Shown here piece after piece: positions 42,324 through 53,253 of a DNA stretch of 64,000 nucleotides. The position numbers were made by a program, and so were the translations under genes. Position 1 is the first letter of the stretch. Each line of letters starts with the position of its first letter. This stretch comes from Paracoccus marinus (GTDB lineage: Bacteria > Pseudomonadota > Alphaproteobacteria > Rhodobacterales > Rhodobacteraceae), in NCBI RefSeq assembly GCF_007018965.1, contig NZ_VJYZ01000005.1, positions 62,001 to 126,000 of the forward strand. Reading direction: 5' to 3'. Under the pieces are notes generated by a model. That model searched no databases, was not told where the DNA came from, and was given only the letters and a program-made list of their open reading frames with translations.

Positions 42324-43061
42324 ATGACCGACCTCATCGCCAAGACCCCCATCGACCAGCGCCTTGCCGGGATCATCACGCCCGTGATCGAGGATCTGGG
42401 CTTCGAGCTGGTTCGCCTGCGCCTGCAGGGCGGCCGCACCGCCACGCTGCAGATCATGGCAGACCGCCCCGAGGGCGGGATCAACGTGGACGACTGCGCC
42501 GTCATCTCGACCGCCGTCAGCGCCGCGCTGGACGTGGAGGACCCGCTGGAGGACGCCTATCACCTTGAAGTGTCCAGCCCCGGCATCGACCGCCCGCTGA
42601 CGCGCCTCAAGGACTTCGCCACGTTCGAGGGTTACGACGCCCGGCTTGAAACCGCGCAGGCCATCGACGGTCGCAAGCGGTTCAAGGGCATCCTTGCAGG
42701 CGTCGAGGGCGACGAGGTGCTGCTGAACATCGAGGAAGGCGGCGAGGTGCAGACCATCGGCCTGGGCTTCGATCTGCTCAGCGACGCGAAGCTTCTGCTG
42801 ACCGACGAGCTGATCGCGCTGATGCTGAAGGAACGCAAGGAAGCGGGCACGCTGCCCGAGGGGGCGGAAGCCGGCGCCGGGATCGGCGACGGCCGCATGA
42901 CCGACGGAGAGATGGCCGACGGACAGATGGCCGACCCGGACGAATTCGACGACATCGAGACCGACGAGGGGTTCGATGACGATGACGACGACGAGGACGA
43001 CGACATGAACCGCAACGACGAAACCGACGGCGCCACCCGCGCCGATCTGCCCAAGGAGTGA
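42324..43061 (+). CDS. rimP: Ribosome maturation factor RimP with long acidic C-terminal tail
   Basis: A 245-residue assembly factor of the 30S subunit. The N-terminal domain ([21 protein letters not shown], then [10 protein letters not shown]) and the C-terminal SH3-like domain ([20 protein letters not shown], then [15 protein letters not shown]) are standard. After about residue 185 comes an extension with the near repeats MTDGEM, MADGQM, MADP and then a run of Asp/Glu. This tail is unusual in amount and acidity. AGGG precedes the ATG. It is the first gene of the operon; nusA starts 3 bases after its stop. Confidence 0.9.
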   Translation: MTDLIAKTPIDQRLAGIITPVIEDLGFELVRLRLQGGRTATLQIMADRPEGGINVDDCAVISTAVSAALDVEDPLEDAYHLEVSSPGIDRPLTRLKDFATFEGYDARLETAQAIDGRKRFKGILAGVEGDEVLLNIEEGGEVQTIGLGFDLLSDAKLLLTDELIALMLKERKEAGTLPEGAEAGAGIGDGRMTDGEMADGQMADPDEFDDIETDEGFDDDDDDEDDDMNRNDETDGATRADLPKE

Positions 43062-43064
43062 TTG

Positions 43065-44714
43065 ATGGCCATCACCTCTGCCAACCAGCTTGAGCTGCTG
43101 CAGACCGCCGAGGCGGTCGCGCGCGAAAAGATGATCGACCCCGGTCTGGTGATCGAGGCGATGGAGGACAGCCTCGCCCGCGCCGCCAAGTCCCGCTACG
43201 GCGCCGAGATGGACATCCGCGTCAGCATCGACCGCAAGACCGGCAACGCGCGCTTCACCCGCGTCCGCACCGTGGTCGAGGATGACGCGGTCGAGAACTA
43301 TCAGGCCGAACTGACCGTCGAGCAGGCGCGCCCCTATCTCGACAGCCCCGCCGTGGGCGACCAGATCATCGACGAGGTCCCGCCGGTCGAACTGGGCCGG
43401 ATCGCCGCTCAATCGGCCAAGCAGGTCATCCTGCAGCGCGTCCGCGAGGCCGAGCGCGACCGCCAGTACGAGGAATTCAAGGACCGCGCCGGCACGATCA
43501 TCAACGGCATCGTCAAGCGCGAGGAATACGGCAACATCATCGTGGACGTGGGCCGCGGCGAGGCGATCCTGCGCCGCAACGAAAAGATCGGCCGCGAAAG
43601 CTACCGACCGAACGACCGCATCCGCTGCTACGTCAAGGACGTGCGCCGCGAGACGCGGGGGCCGCAGATCTTCCTGTCGCGCACCGATCCGCAGTTCATG
43701 GCCGAGCTGTTCAAGATGGAAGTGCCGGAAATCTATGACGGCGTGATCGAGATCAAGGCCGTGGCCCGCGACCCGGGCAGCCGCGCCAAGATCGCCGTCA
43801 TCAGCTACGACAGCTCGATCGACCCGGTCGGCGCCTGCGTCGGCATGCGCGGCAGCCGCGTCCAGGCCGTCGTGGGCGAGCTGCAGGGCGAAAAGATCGA
43901 CATCATCCCGTGGTCGGACGAGCAGGCGACGTTCCTTGTCAACGCGCTGCAACCGGCCGAGGTCGCCAAGGTCGTGTTCGACCCGGAAGCGACCCGGATC
44001 GAGGTCGTGGTGCCCGAGGAGCAGCTGTCGCTCGCGATCGGCCGGCGCGGCCAGAACGTGCGGCTGGCGAGCCAGCTGACCGGCCTCGACATCGACATCC
44101 TCACCGAGGAAGAAGAATCGAAGCGCCGCCAGGCCGAGTTCAACGCCCGCACCCAGCTGTTCATGGACAGCCTCGATCTGGACGAGTTCTTCGCCCAGCT
44201 GCTGGTCGCCGAGGGCTTCACCAACCTCGAGGAGGTGGCTTACGTCGAGCAGGGCGAGCTGCTGGCGATCGACGGCGTGGACGAGGGAACGGCGGACGAG
44301 CTGCAGGCCCGCGCCCGCGACTATCTGGAAGCGCAGAACGCCAAGGCGCTGGAAAACGCCCGCGCGCTGGGTGTCGACGACACGCTGGTCGGCTTCGAAG
44401 GGTTGACGCCCCAGATGCTCGAGGCGCTGGCGAAGGACGGCGTCAAGACGCTGGAGGATTTCGCCACCTGCGCCGACTGGGAACTGGCGGGCGGCTGGAC
44501 CACGCAGAACGGCCAGCGAGTCAAGGACGACGGGATCCTGGAAAAGTTCGACGTGTCGTTGGAAGACGCGCAGGACATGGTGATGACCGCCCGCGTCATG
44601 CTGGGCTGGGTCGATCCGGACGAGCTGCACCCGGTCGCCGAGGGCGCGGAAGATGCCGCCGCCGACGCCGGCGAAGATGACGACGCCGCTGCGACCAAGG
44701 AGGCCGGGGTGTAA
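43065..44714 (+). CDS. nusA: Transcription termination/antitermination factor NusA
   Basis: A 549-residue RNA polymerase-binding factor. Domains in order are the N-terminal polymerase-binding domain ([15 protein letters not shown]), S1 ([21 protein letters not shown]), KH1 ([18 protein letters not shown]), KH2 ([18 protein letters not shown]), and two C-terminal acidic repeats (LAQLL-type helix near [17 protein letters not shown] and [18 protein letters not shown]). The C-terminus is an acidic Ala/Asp-rich tail. AAGGAG lies six bases before the ATG at 43065 and overlaps the rimP end. Confidence 0.94.
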   Translation: MAITSANQLELLQTAEAVAREKMIDPGLVIEAMEDSLARAAKSRYGAEMDIRVSIDRKTGNARFTRVRTVVEDDAVENYQAELTVEQARPYLDSPAVGDQIIDEVPPVELGRIAAQSAKQVILQRVREAERDRQYEEFKDRAGTIINGIVKREEYGNIIVDVGRGEAILRRNEKIGRESYRPNDRIRCYVKDVRRETRGPQIFLSRTDPQFMAELFKMEVPEIYDGVIEIKAVARDPGSRAKIAVISYDSSIDPVGACVGMRGSRVQAVVGELQGEKIDIIPWSDEQATFLVNALQPAEVAKVVFDPEATRIEVVVPEEQLSLAIGRRGQNVRLASQLTGLDIDILTEEEESKRRQAEFNARTQLFMDSLDLDEFFAQLLVAEGFTNLEEVAYVEQGELLAIDGVDEGTADELQARARDYLEAQNAKALENARALGVDDTLVGFEGLTPQMLEALAKDGVKTLEDFATCADWELAGGWTTQNGQRVKDDGILEKFDVSLEDAQDMVMTARVMLGWVDPDELHPVAEGAEDAAADAGEDDDAAATKEAGV

Positions 44715-44729
44715 CGCCCCGGACCGTTC

Positions 44730-45365
44730 TTGACACGCGGGGGTCGCGACAAGGACCGCGAGATCGCCGAACGGCGGTGCCTCGTCACGGGCGAGGTGCA
44801 GCCCAAGGCGGGGCTCATCCGTTTCGTCGCGGGCCCCGACGGCATGGTCGTGCCCGACCTGGCCGAAAAGCTGCCCGGCCGGGGGTTTTGGGTGACGTCC
44901 GATCCGGCGGCGCTTCAGAAAGCTGCCGACAAGGGTCTTTTCTCGCGCGGGGCGAAAGCCCATGTAATCCCCCCGGCCGATCTGGTCGCGGGGATCGAGG
45001 CCGCGCTTGCGCGGCGGGTGGTCGAGCTGATCTCGCTGACCCGCAAGTCCGGCAAAGCGGTGGCCGGTTTCGAGAAGGTCAAGGAATGGCTGGCAGGGGG
45101 GCGCGCAAAGGTGCTGTTCCAGGCCAGCGACGGGTCCGAACGCGGCAAGGGCAAGCTGTGGACGCCGACCGGGGGGCGGTGGTTCGGCTGCCTCACCGCG
45201 TCAGAATTGGGTTTGGCTTTCGGCCGCGTGCATGTCATACACAGCGCGCTTGCGCCGGGTGGCCTTACCGACAAGGTGATACGGGACGCCGCACGACTGA
45301 ACGGTCTGCGCGGGCATGACGGCAATTCGGTTGCCGGGAAGGATTCGAGAACGGATGAGCGATAA
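44730..45365 (+). CDS. YlxR-L7Ae fusion RNA-binding protein
   Basis: A 211-residue protein combining an N-terminal YlxR (DUF448) domain, [19 protein letters not shown], with a second domain resembling L7Ae/YlxQ ([21 protein letters not shown] and the following beta strands). The two are separate genes, ylxR and ylxQ, in Firmicutes; the fused form is usual in alphaproteobacteria. It presumably binds RNA during transcription-translation coupling, and YlxR has been tied to RNase P and NusA context. A TTG start is used at 44730. It overlaps infB by 11 bases. Confidence 0.86.
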   Translation: MTRGGRDKDREIAERRCLVTGEVQPKAGLIRFVAGPDGMVVPDLAEKLPGRGFWVTSDPAALQKAADKGLFSRGAKAHVIPPADLVAGIEAALARRVVELISLTRKSGKAVAGFEKVKEWLAGGRAKVLFQASDGSERGKGKLWTPTGGRWFGCLTASELGLAFGRVHVIHSALAPGGLTDKVIRDAARLNGLRGHDGNSVAGKDSRTDER

Positions 45366-47916
45366 AGACGGAAAGAAACCCCTGGGTGTTGGTGGCGGTC
45401 TTGGCGGTGGGCGCCCGGGCCAGGTGAAGCAGAGCTTCAGCCACGGCCGCACCCACAACGTGGTGGTCGAGACCAAGCGCAAGCGGGTCGTCGTGCCCAA
45501 GCCGTCCGCTGCCGGTGCCGCGGGGGGCGCGGCACCGCGTCCGAACTCGCCCGCGGCCGTCGCCTCGGACCCCTCGAAGCGTCCCGCCGGGATCTCCGAA
45601 GCGGAGATGGAGCGCCGGCTGAAGGCGCTTGCCGCCGCCAAGGCCCGCGAGGCCGGCGAGGTCGCCGCCCGCGCCGCCGAGGAGCGTGCGCGCGAGGAGG
45701 AACGCGACCGCCGCCGCGCCGAGATCGAGGCGAAGGAGCGCGAGGAACGCGAACGCGTCGAGGCGCTGCGCGCCAAGGAAGAAGAAGAGGCCCGCAAGGT
45801 CGAAGAGGCGCGCGTCCGCGCTCAGAAAAAGGCCGAGGTCACGGCGAAGCCCGCATCCGACGCGCCCGCCGACCGCGCCGCGGCCGAAGCCGCCGCCTCG
45901 CGCGCCGAGACCAAGGGCGTGGCCACCGGCGCGCCGCGCCGGACCGACCGCGACCGCCGCGACACCGGCAGCGCCGGGGACAGCGACGCCAAGGCCAAGG
46001 CCAAGGCCGACGACAGCCGCCGCACCGGCCGCCTGTCGCTGACGCAGGCGCTCGCGGGTGGCGACGGGGGCCGCACGCGGTCGCTCGCCGCCATGAAGCG
46101 CAAGCAGGAAAAGGCCCGCGCCAAGGCGCTTGGCCAGTCGATGCGCGCCGAAAAGCAGGTCCGCGACGTGCAGCTGCCCGAGATGATCGTGGTCAGCGAG
46201 CTTGCGAACCGGATGGCCGAGCGCGTGGCCGACGTCATCAAGTCGCTCATGAAGATGGGCATGATGGTGACGGCGAACGAACCGATCGACGCCGACACCG
46301 CGGAACTCGTGATCGAGGAGTTCGGCCACAAGACCGTGCGCGTCAGCGACGCCGACGTGGAACAGGCGCTTCACACCGAGGTGGACGCCGCCGAGGACCT
46401 GCAGCCGCGCGCGCCGATCGTCACGATCATGGGTCACGTCGACCACGGCAAGACCTCGCTTCTGGACAAGATCCGGCAGGCGAATGTCGTGTCGGGCGAG
46501 GCGGGCGGGATCACCCAGCACATCGGCGCCTACCAGGTGACGACGGACTCGGGCTCGACCCTGACCTTCCTCGACACGCCGGGCCACGCCGCGTTCACCT
46601 CGATGCGCGCGCGCGGTGCGAACGTGACCGACATCGTGGTGCTGGTCGTGGCCGCGGATGACGCGGTGATGCCGCAGACGGTCGAGGCGATCAACCACGC
46701 CAAGGCCGCGAACGTCCCGATGATCGTCGCGATCAACAAGATCGACAAGCCGTCGGCCAACCCGCAGAAGGTCCGCACGGACCTGCTGCAGCACGAGGTC
46801 GTCGTGGAGGAGATGTCGGGCGACGTGCAGGACGTCGAGGTTTCGGCCCATACGGGGCAGGGGCTGGACAGCCTGCTGGAAGCCATCGCGCTTCAGGCGG
46901 AGATTCTGGAACTACGCGCCAACCCCGACCGCTTCGCCATGGGCGCGGTGATCGAGGCCAAGCTGGACGTGGGCCGCGGCCCCGTCGCCACGGTGCTGGT
47001 GCAGAACGGAACGCTGAAGCAGGGCGACATCTTTGTCGTGGGCGAGCAGTGGGGCAAGGTCCGCGCGCTCATCAACGACAAGGGCGAGCGAGTGCCGAGC
47101 GCCGGCCCCTCGGCCCCGGTCGAGGTGCTGGGCCTGAACGGCACGCCCGAAGCCGGCGACGTCCTCAACGTCGTGGAAACCGAGGCGCAGGCGCGGGAAA
47201 TCGCGGACTACCGCATCTCGGCCGCCAAGGACAAGCGCGCCGCCGCCGGTGCCGCGACCACGCTGGAACAGCTGATGGCCAAGGCCAAGGCGGACCAGAA
47301 CGTGGCCGAGCTGGGCGTGGTCGTGAAGGCCGACGTGCAGGGTTCGGCCGAGGCGATCGTGCAGGCCCTGGAAAAGGTCGGCAACGAGGAGGTGCGCGTC
47401 CGCGTGCTGCACTCGGGCGTCGGTGCGATCACCGAAAGCGACGTGGGCCTGGCCGAGGCGTCGAACGCGCCGGTCATCGGCTTCAACGTCCGCGCCAACG
47501 CCCCGGCCCGCAACTCGGCCAACCAGAAGGGCGTGGAGATCCGGTATTACTCGATCATCTACGACCTCGTGGACGATATCAAAGCCGCGGCGTCGGGTAT
47601 GCTCAAGGCCGAGGTGCGCGAGAACTTCATCGGCTATGCCGAAATCCGCGAAGTGTTCCGCGTTTCGGGTGTTGGCAACGTCGCCGGCTGCCTTGTCACC
47701 GAGGGCGTCGCGCGCCGTTCGGCGGGCGTCCGTCTGCTGCGCGACAACGTGGTGATCCACGAGGGCACGCTGAAGACGCTCAAGCGCTTCAAGGACGAGG
47801 TCAAGGAAGTGCAGTCGGGCCAGGAATGCGGCATGGCGTTCGAGAACTACGACGACGTCCGCAAGGGCGACATCATCGAGATCTTCGAGCGCGAAGAAGT
47901 CGAGCGGAAGCTTTGA
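45355..47916 (+). CDS. infB: Translation initiation factor IF-2
   Basis: An 853-residue GTPase delivering fMet-tRNA to the 30S subunit. The N-terminal part has the short IF2N-like [20 protein letters not shown] start and a long Lys/Arg/Glu/Ala-rich helix (about 80-250). G1 is GHVDHGKTS (near residue 360), G3 is DTPGHAAF and G4 is NKIDKPS. Domains II-IV follow, ending at EREEVERKL. The ATG at 45355 lies within the end of the upstream gene, with GGAAGGA upstream. A strong terminator is placed after the stop. Confidence 0.95.
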   Translation: MSDKDGKKPLGVGGGLGGGRPGQVKQSFSHGRTHNVVVETKRKRVVVPKPSAAGAAGGAAPRPNSPAAVASDPSKRPAGISEAEMERRLKALAAAKAREAGEVAARAAEERAREEERDRRRAEIEAKEREERERVEALRAKEEEEARKVEEARVRAQKKAEVTAKPASDAPADRAAAEAAASRAETKGVATGAPRRTDRDRRDTGSAGDSDAKAKAKADDSRRTGRLSLTQALAGGDGGRTRSLAAMKRKQEKARAKALGQSMRAEKQVRDVQLPEMIVVSELANRMAERVADVIKSLMKMGMMVTANEPIDADTAELVIEEFGHKTVRVSDADVEQALHTEVDAAEDLQPRAPIVTIMGHVDHGKTSLLDKIRQANVVSGEAGGITQHIGAYQVTTDSGSTLTFLDTPGHAAFTSMRARGANVTDIVVLVVAADDAVMPQTVEAINHAKAANVPMIVAINKIDKPSANPQKVRTDLLQHEVVVEEMSGDVQDVEVSAHTGQGLDSLLEAIALQAEILELRANPDRFAMGAVIEAKLDVGRGPVATVLVQNGTLKQGDIFVVGEQWGKVRALINDKGERVPSAGPSAPVEVLGLNGTPEAGDVLNVVETEAQAREIADYRISAAKDKRAAAGAATTLEQLMAKAKADQNVAELGVVVKADVQGSAEAIVQALEKVGNEEVRVRVLHSGVGAITESDVGLAEASNAPVIGFNVRANAPARNSANQKGVEIRYYSIIYDLVDDIKAAASGMLKAEVRENFIGYAEIREVFRVSGVGNVAGCLVTEGVARRSAGVRLLRDNVVIHEGTLKTLKRFKDEVKEVQSGQECGMAFENYDDVRKGDIIEIFEREEVERKL

Positions 47917-47938
47917 TCGTCTTGGCAGACACAGGGAA

Positions 47939-47964
47939 GGGGGCCGCGGTTGCGGCCCCCTTTT
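47939..47964. terminator. Rho-independent terminator after infB
   Basis: A 9-bp perfect stem (47939-47947 with 47952-47960), loop GGTT and TTTT tail. It lies 22 bases after the infB stop and just before the end of the minus-strand M81 gene, so it may terminate both. Confidence 0.85.
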
Positions 47965-47973
47965 CGTTGCGGG

Positions 47974-49491
47974 TCAGGCGTCGGCGGATGCGGTGAAGTC
48001 GAAGTCACGGTCCAGCGGCCACAAGGGACGCGGGGCGCGGACGTAAGGGCGCCGGCTTGCCTGAGGGGTCGCGAGCCCGCCCGCGTCGCAGACGATCACC
48101 TGTCCCGCGATCGGCTGAAAGGCGGCACGGAAATGCTGCATCGACTTCAGGACCAGCACGCGGGCGGTCGCAGGCTCGATCCCGAATGCGCGCAGCTGCT
48201 GCAGGTCGACCATCTGCATCGGTTCGCTCACCACCAGCACCCGCACGCCGCCGACCTCCAGCACCGCCGTTCGTCCGAAGCTGTGCGGCAGCCCGCCCTG
48301 GATCGGGCCGTCGCCGGTATAGCCGCCGTCCGAAAGCCGCAGCACCCTGCCGGTCAGTCGCAGCGGGCCGCCGCCGAAATCGGGATCGTTGCGGCCGCCG
48401 AGGTCGAGTGTGACGGTCTCGCCCTCTTGCTGCCGATGCAGCGTTGCCGCGGCCTGCGCGTCCACCATGGGCGCGACCACCGCGCCGGTGACGCCGGCGT
48501 CGAGCAGCCCGTCTAGCAGCGCGGTCGCGTCGCCATAGGCGCCCGCGCCGGGGTTGTCGGCGTAATCGGCGATGACCAGTGGCCGGTCGCCCCGCCACGA
48601 CAGCGCTTGGGCCACCGCCTCGTCCACGCTCAGGAACACGTTGCGGGCGCTCGTCCGCCCGTCCCACATCCGCGCGGCAAGCTCGCGCGCCACCTCGCGC
48701 GCCTGCGGCTCTGCGGCGGGATCGTTCGTGTCATGGACGGCAAGCACCGTCGGTCCGACGCAGTCCACATCCGCCCCGGTGAAGCCCGCATTGACCGACA
48801 CTGCCAGCACGCCGCCCGTCTCTGCCTCGGCCGCGCGGTCGTACAGCGCCTGCGTTTCGGGGATGTCGGTCCGGCCGCCGTTCACCTCGTCCAGCATCGG
48901 CGCATGGGCGCGGATCGTGCGGGGCGCGATCTCGCCCGCCATCGTGCGGTGCAGCAACTCGGCCGCCTTTGCACCGATCTCGCGCATGTCCACATGCGGA
49001 TAGGTGCGGTACGAGACGAGGATCTGCGCGTCCCGCACCATGTCCTTCGACACCATCGCGTGCAGGTCCAGCGTCACGGCGACGGGCAGGGCGGGCCCGA
49101 CGATCTCGCGCAGGCGGGCGAGCAGCCAGCCTTCGCCGTCATCGGTGAAATCGGGCACCATCGAGCCGTGCAGCCCAAGCGCGATGCCGTCCAGCCGGTC
49201 GCGGTTGTCGCGGGCCGCCGTCAGGATCGCACCGGCGATGTGGTCATAGGCGGCCCTGGTCACCCGCCCGCCCGGCGTCGCGTGGGCGGATACCGCGTGG
49301 ATCACCGACCAGCCCCGCGCGCGGCCGACGTCAAGAAACCCGGCCAGTTCCGTGTTGGCATTCCCGCGAACGGCCACCGCGTCGTCTCCCATCAGCAGGG
49401 TGTCGGCGCGGAACATCTCAAGCGCCGTCGGCAGGCGCGAGAAGGTGTTGCTCTCGTGCATGAACTCGGCGGTGAGGACGGTGAAGGTCAC
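47974..49491 (-). CDS. M81-family metallopeptidase (MlrC/microcystinase C-like)
   Basis: A 505-residue zinc-dependent hydrolase of the MlrC group. N-terminal domain marks are AEFMHESNTFSRLPT, GIALGLHGSMVPDF, and TLDLHAMVSKDMV, which hold the probable metal ligands; the C-terminal part has DYADNPGAGAYGDAT and SMQHFRAAFQPI. The best-known member cleaves linearised microcystin tetrapeptide; most genomic members act on unknown peptides. The GTG start at 49491 overlaps the stop of the ABC ATPase gene (GTGA), showing coupling to the transporter. It is the last gene of the operon. Confidence 0.85.
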   Translation of the reverse strand: MTFTVLTAEFMHESNTFSRLPTALEMFRADTLLMGDDAVAVRGNANTELAGFLDVGRARGWSVIHAVSAHATPGGRVTRAAYDHIAGAILTAARDNRDRLDGIALGLHGSMVPDFTDDGEGWLLARLREIVGPALPVAVTLDLHAMVSKDMVRDAQILVSYRTYPHVDMREIGAKAAELLHRTMAGEIAPRTIRAHAPMLDEVNGGRTDIPETQALYDRAAEAETGGVLAVSVNAGFTGADVDCVGPTVLAVHDTNDPAAEPQAREVARELAARMWDGRTSARNVFLSVDEAVAQALSWRGDRPLVIADYADNPGAGAYGDATALLDGLLDAGVTGAVVAPMVDAQAAATLHRQQEGETVTLDLGGRNDPDFGGGPLRLTGRVLRLSDGGYTGDGPIQGGLPHSFGRTAVLEVGGVRVLVVSEPMQMVDLQQLRAFGIEPATARVLVLKSMQHFRAAFQPIAGQVIVCDAGGLATPQASRRPYVRAPRPLWPLDRDFDFTASADA

Positions 49492-50450
49492 GGCGCCTCT
49501 GCCAGGCGCACCCGATGGTCGGGGCCGATCGCGACGAGGTTGCTCGGTTCGGGCACCGCGCGCGGGTCGGGGCGGGTCGAGATGTCGGGCGAGAAGCGCG
49601 CGCCGTCCGGCACCGGGGCGGGCGAGGGCAGCTCGCGCCGGTCGGCCAGCACCGCGTCCATGTCGGGGACGCTGTCGATGAGGCGGCGGGTATAGGGGTG
49701 GGTCGGGGTCGTGAAGACCTGCTTCCAGCCGCCTTCCTCGACGACCCGGCCGTAATACATCACGGCGACGCGGTCGCTGACGTGTTCCACCACGCTGAGA
49801 TCGTGCGAAATCATGATGTAGCTGAGCTTCAGCCGCTCCTGCAGCTCCATCAGCAGGTTGATGATCTGCGCCTGGATCGACACGTCCAGCGCCGACAGCG
49901 GCTCGTCGAGGACGAGGATGCGCGGGTCGAGCATCAGCGCGCGGGCGATCCCGATGCGCTGGCGCTGGCCGCCGGAAAACTCGTGCGGGAAGCGCCGGGC
50001 GTGGTCGGGCGACAGGCCGACGCGGGTCAGCATCTCGGCCACCCGGTCGCGCGCCTCGGACCCCGAGGCGAGGCCGTGCAGCGACAGCTGCGACGTCAGC
50101 ATCCGGCCGATGCTGATACGGGGGTTGAGCGAGGCAAAGGGGTCTTGGAACACCATCTGCGCGATCCGCGCGCGGTCCTTGCGGCCGGGCGCGCCGGGGC
50201 CGTTCAGGGGCTTGCCGCGGTAAAGCACCGTGCCGGACGTGGGTTCCTGCAACCCCATCACCGCTAGTGCGGTGGTTGACTTGCCGCAGCCGGATTCGCC
50301 GACGATGCTCAGGCATTCGCCCTCGTTCAGCGTCAGGCTGACGTGATCGACGGCGCGCAGCGTCTGGACGGGATGGAAGATCGTCGGGCGGGGCCGGGCG
50401 AAGTGGACCGACAGGTCGCGGATTTCCAGCAGCGGGGTCGGGTCGGTCAT
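49488..50450 (-). CDS. Dipeptide/oligopeptide ABC transporter ATP-binding protein (DppF/OppF type)
   Basis: A 320-residue ABC ATPase of the peptide importer group. Walker A is GESGCGKST, the signature FSGGQRQRIGIA, Walker B ILVLDEPLSALD, and the C-terminal region MYYGRVVEEGG with the oligopeptide extension THPYTRRLIDSVP. It pairs with the next ATPase, whose stop overlaps its ATG by 4 bases. Cytoplasmic, energising import through the two permeases. Confidence 0.9.
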   Translation of the reverse strand: MTDPTPLLEIRDLSVHFARPRPTIFHPVQTLRAVDHVSLTLNEGECLSIVGESGCGKSTTALAVMGLQEPTSGTVLYRGKPLNGPGAPGRKDRARIAQMVFQDPFASLNPRISIGRMLTSQLSLHGLASGSEARDRVAEMLTRVGLSPDHARRFPHEFSGGQRQRIGIARALMLDPRILVLDEPLSALDVSIQAQIINLLMELQERLKLSYIMISHDLSVVEHVSDRVAVMYYGRVVEEGGWKQVFTTPTHPYTRRLIDSVPDMDAVLADRRELPSPAPVPDGARFSPDISTRPDPRAVPEPSNLVAIGPDHRVRLAEAP

Positions 50451-51391
50451 GCCGGGGCCCCCGTCGCCCGGGCGCGCACCTCGCGCGGGGTGACCAGTGT
50501 CGGGCTGTCGTGGCCGCGCGCGCCCTGCGGCACGATCTCGTCAAGCTCGGTCAGGCGCTTGCGGCCGCCCTCGACCCGCGAGCCCAGACGCGGGCGCGCC
50601 GCCAGCAGGCCGCGCGTATAGGGATGCAGCGGGTTTGCGAACAGCGCGGCGGTGTCCTGTTCCTCGATCAGGCGGCCACGGTCCATGACGCCGACGCGCT
50701 GGCACATGTTGGCGATGACGCCCAGGTCGTGGCTGACAAGCAGCACCGCCGTCCCCTCGGCCCGGCACAGCTCGTCGATGAGCTTGAGGACGCCCGCCTG
50801 CACCGTCACGTCCAGCGCGGTGGTGGGTTCGTCCGCGATCAGCAGGTCGGGCCGGCAGGCGAGCGCGATCGCGATCATCACCCGCTGGCGCATCCCGCCC
50901 GACAGCTGGTGCGGATAGGCGCGGGCGCGTTCCTCGGGCGAGGGGACCTGCACGCTGTCCAGCGCCTCGACGGCGCGCTGGCGCGCGGTGGTCCAGTCCA
51001 TGCCTCGGTGGATCACGAACATCTCGGCGATCTGGGTGCCGATCGACGCGACCGGGTTCAGCGCCGTCATCGGTTCCTGAAAGATCATCGCGATCAGGTC
51101 GCCGCGAAGGCGGCGTCGGGCGCGGGGCCCGAGTTTCAGCAGGTTCTGGTCCTGGTAGTGGATCGTCCCGGTCGAGACGTTCAGGGGACGCTTCAGCAGG
51201 CCCATGATCGACAGGCCGGTGACGCTTTTGCCGCTGCCGGATTCGCCGACGAGGCCGTAGGTTTCCCCAGGCAGGATGTCGAGGCTGACGCCGTGCAGGA
51301 TCTGCGGCCCCTTGCGGCCGATCTGCACCCGCAGGTCGCGGACCGACAGGATCGGGTCGGGGTTGGCGTCGTGCCGCTGGCCGTGGTTCAT
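50447..51391 (-). CDS. Dipeptide/oligopeptide ABC transporter ATP-binding protein (DppD/OppD type)
   Basis: A 314-residue ABC ATPase. Walker A is [12 protein letters not shown], the signature [12 protein letters not shown] and Walker [14 protein letters not shown]. The C-terminal oligopeptide motif is [15 protein letters not shown]. The ATG at 51391 is favoured by AAGGGGG at the right distance; a GTG at 51397 is too close. It lies 10 bases after the permease gene and overlaps the second ATPase gene by 4 bases. Confidence 0.9.
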   Translation of the reverse strand: MNHGQRHDANPDPILSVRDLRVQIGRKGPQILHGVSLDILPGETYGLVGESGSGKSVTGLSIMGLLKRPLNVSTGTIHYQDQNLLKLGPRARRRLRGDLIAMIFQEPMTALNPVASIGTQIAEMFVIHRGMDWTTARQRAVEALDSVQVPSPEERARAYPHQLSGGMRQRVMIAIALACRPDLLIADEPTTALDVTVQAGVLKLIDELCRAEGTAVLLVSHDLGVIANMCQRVGVMDRGRLIEEQDTAALFANPLHPYTRGLLAARPRLGSRVEGGRKRLTELDEIVPQGARGHDSPTLVTPREVRARATGAPA

Positions 51392-51401
51392 CGCCACCCC
51401 C

Positions 51402-52217
51402 TTACGCCCGCCGGGTCCGCATGTGCGGGTCCAGCATGTCGCGCAGGCCGTCGCCCAGCAGGTTGAAGCCCAGCACCGTTACGAAGATCGCGAGGCCCGG
51501 AAAGATCGCGGCCCAGGGCGCTGTCCGCAGCAACTCGCGCGCGTCGGTCAGCATGTTGCCCCAGCTTGGCGTGGGCGGGCGGATGCCGATGCCGAGGAAC
51601 GACAGCGCCGCCTCGGCCAGCACCGCGCTGCCGATCCCCAGCGTGCCGATGACCAGCAGCGGCCCGACGATGTTGGGCAGGATCTGCGTGCGCATGATGT
51701 TCCAGTCGCTGAACCCCGCCGCCTTCGCGGCCAGCACGAAGCTTTGCGATTTCAGCGACAGGGTGGACCCGCGCGCGATGCGGCAGGTCCACGACCAGTT
51801 GGTCAGGCCAAGCGCGATCAGCAGGCTCGGCAGGCCCGGCCCCAGCACCGCCATGATCGCCAGCGCGAACACCAGCGACGGGATCGCCAGCATGACGTTG
51901 GTCAGCCCGTTGACGAAGTCGTCCCAGACGCCGCCGAAATACCCGGCGGATATCCCCAGCGCCGCGCCGATGGTCGAATTGATGAGTTGCGACACCACCC
52001 CTACCAGCAGCGACACCCGCGCGCCGTAAAGAATCCGCGACAGCACGTCGCGCCCCTGCGCGTCGGTGCCCATCCAGTGGGGCGCGCCGGGCGGCAGCTC
52101 GGACGACATCAGGTCCGCGTCCATGATCGGGTCGAACGGCGCCAGCACGCCCGCGAGCAGCGCGGCCAGCACCACGATCGACACGAGAAACAGCCCGAAC
52201 ATGAAGTTGAAGCGCAT
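51402..52217 (-). CDS. Peptide ABC transporter permease (DppC/OppC type)
   Basis: A 271-residue inner-membrane permease with an N-terminal helix (FMFGLFLVSIVVLAALLAG), the loop HWMGTDAQGRDVLSRILYGAR typical of DppC, and five further helices. The EAA-type cytoplasmic loop is AAKAAGFSDWNIMRTQILPN. It starts 3 bases after the stop of the partner permease. Confidence 0.89.
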   Translation of the reverse strand: MRFNFMFGLFLVSIVVLAALLAGVLAPFDPIMDADLMSSELPPGAPHWMGTDAQGRDVLSRILYGARVSLLVGVVSQLINSTIGAALGISAGYFGGVWDDFVNGLTNVMLAIPSLVFALAIMAVLGPGLPSLLIALGLTNWSWTCRIARGSTLSLKSQSFVLAAKAAGFSDWNIMRTQILPNIVGPLLVIGTLGIGSAVLAEAALSFLGIGIRPPTPSWGNMLTDARELLRTAPWAAIFPGLAIFVTVLGFNLLGDGLRDMLDPHMRTRRA

Positions 52218-52220
52218 GCG

Positions 52221-53156
52221 TCAGGCCACCTTGATGCGCGGATCGATCAGCGCATAGGCGATGTCCACCAGCATGTTGATCACGAGAAACCACAGGACGA
52301 TCACCAGCACCGCGCCCTGCACCACCGGGATGTCGCGCACCGACACGCTGTCCACCAGCAACGACCCGATGCCGGGCCACGAGAACAGTTTCTCGATGAC
52401 GATGGCCTGCCCCATCAGCGACCCGATCTGCAGCCCCATCGTCGTCAGCACCAGCACCAGGACGTTGCGGGTGATGTGGGCGCGGACAAGTCGCGGCTCG
52501 CTTACGCCCTTGGCCCGCGCGGTGCGGACGAAATCGGCGTTCATCACGTCCAGGACGCCCGCCCGCGTGGTCCGTGCCAGCAGCGCCATCGGCGACACCC
52601 CCAGCGCGACCGCGGGCAGGATCAGGTGGCGCAGGCTGTTTTCCTGATAGCCAAAGCTCGGCAGCCAGCCTAGTTGCAGGGCAAACACGTACATCAGCAG
52701 CAGGCCCAGCCAGAACTCCGGCACCGACAGGCCCGAGACGGCGGTCACCATCGTCAGGCTGTCGAATAGGCTGCCCGGCCGCAGCGCCGCCATGAAGCCA
52801 AGGGGGATGCCCACGGCTGCGGCGAAGGTCATCGCGGCGATCGCCAGCTGGATCGACGGCCACAGCCGGGGGGCAAGCACCGACGTCACCGGCTCGCGCG
52901 TGCGATACGATATGCCAAGGTCGAATTGCAGCAGCCCCGAGACATAGTTCCACAGCCTGACCGGGATCGGGTCGTCCAGCCCGAACTGCGCGTTCATCTG
53001 CGCCAGAACGTCGGCGTTGGTCATGTTGCGGCCTTCGGACATCAGGCTTGTCAGGAAGCTGCCGGGCACGACGCTGAAGATGAAGAAGATGATGAGCACC
53101 ACGGCGAGGATCGTGGGGATCATCTGCAAAAGCCGGCGAAGGACGAAGCCCATCAT
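52221..53156 (-). CDS. Peptide ABC transporter permease (DppB/OppB type)
   Basis: A 311-residue inner-membrane permease with the DppB start FVLRRLLQMIPTILAVVLIIFF, a periplasmic loop (LMSEGRNMTNADVLAQMNAQFG) and the EAA loop RTARAKGVSEPRLVRAHITRN. Two ATGs stand side by side at the start; GAAGGA is about ten bases upstream. It follows the substrate-binding protein gene after 97 bases. Confidence 0.89.
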   Translation of the reverse strand: MMGFVLRRLLQMIPTILAVVLIIFFIFSVVPGSFLTSLMSEGRNMTNADVLAQMNAQFGLDDPIPVRLWNYVSGLLQFDLGISYRTREPVTSVLAPRLWPSIQLAIAAMTFAAAVGIPLGFMAALRPGSLFDSLTMVTAVSGLSVPEFWLGLLLMYVFALQLGWLPSFGYQENSLRHLILPAVALGVSPMALLARTTRAGVLDVMNADFVRTARAKGVSEPRLVRAHITRNVLVLVLTTMGLQIGSLMGQAIVIEKLFSWPGIGSLLVDSVSVRDIPVVQGAVLVIVLWFLVINMLVDIAYALIDPRIKVA

Positions 53157-53253
53157 CGCGCGTCATTCCTTCGTGCGGCCGGTGCCGGGGCGCGCGCATC
53201 GGCGAACGGGGGCCGGCATGCGGCCCCCGTCGTCCGTGTGGCGGGCAATCCCG

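Noticed and set aside
49492-50544. N-terminal extension of the M81 peptidase frame across the ABC ATPase gene
   Set aside because: The region is covered by a clear ABC ATPase in another frame, and a GTG at 49491 starts the conserved peptidase domain.
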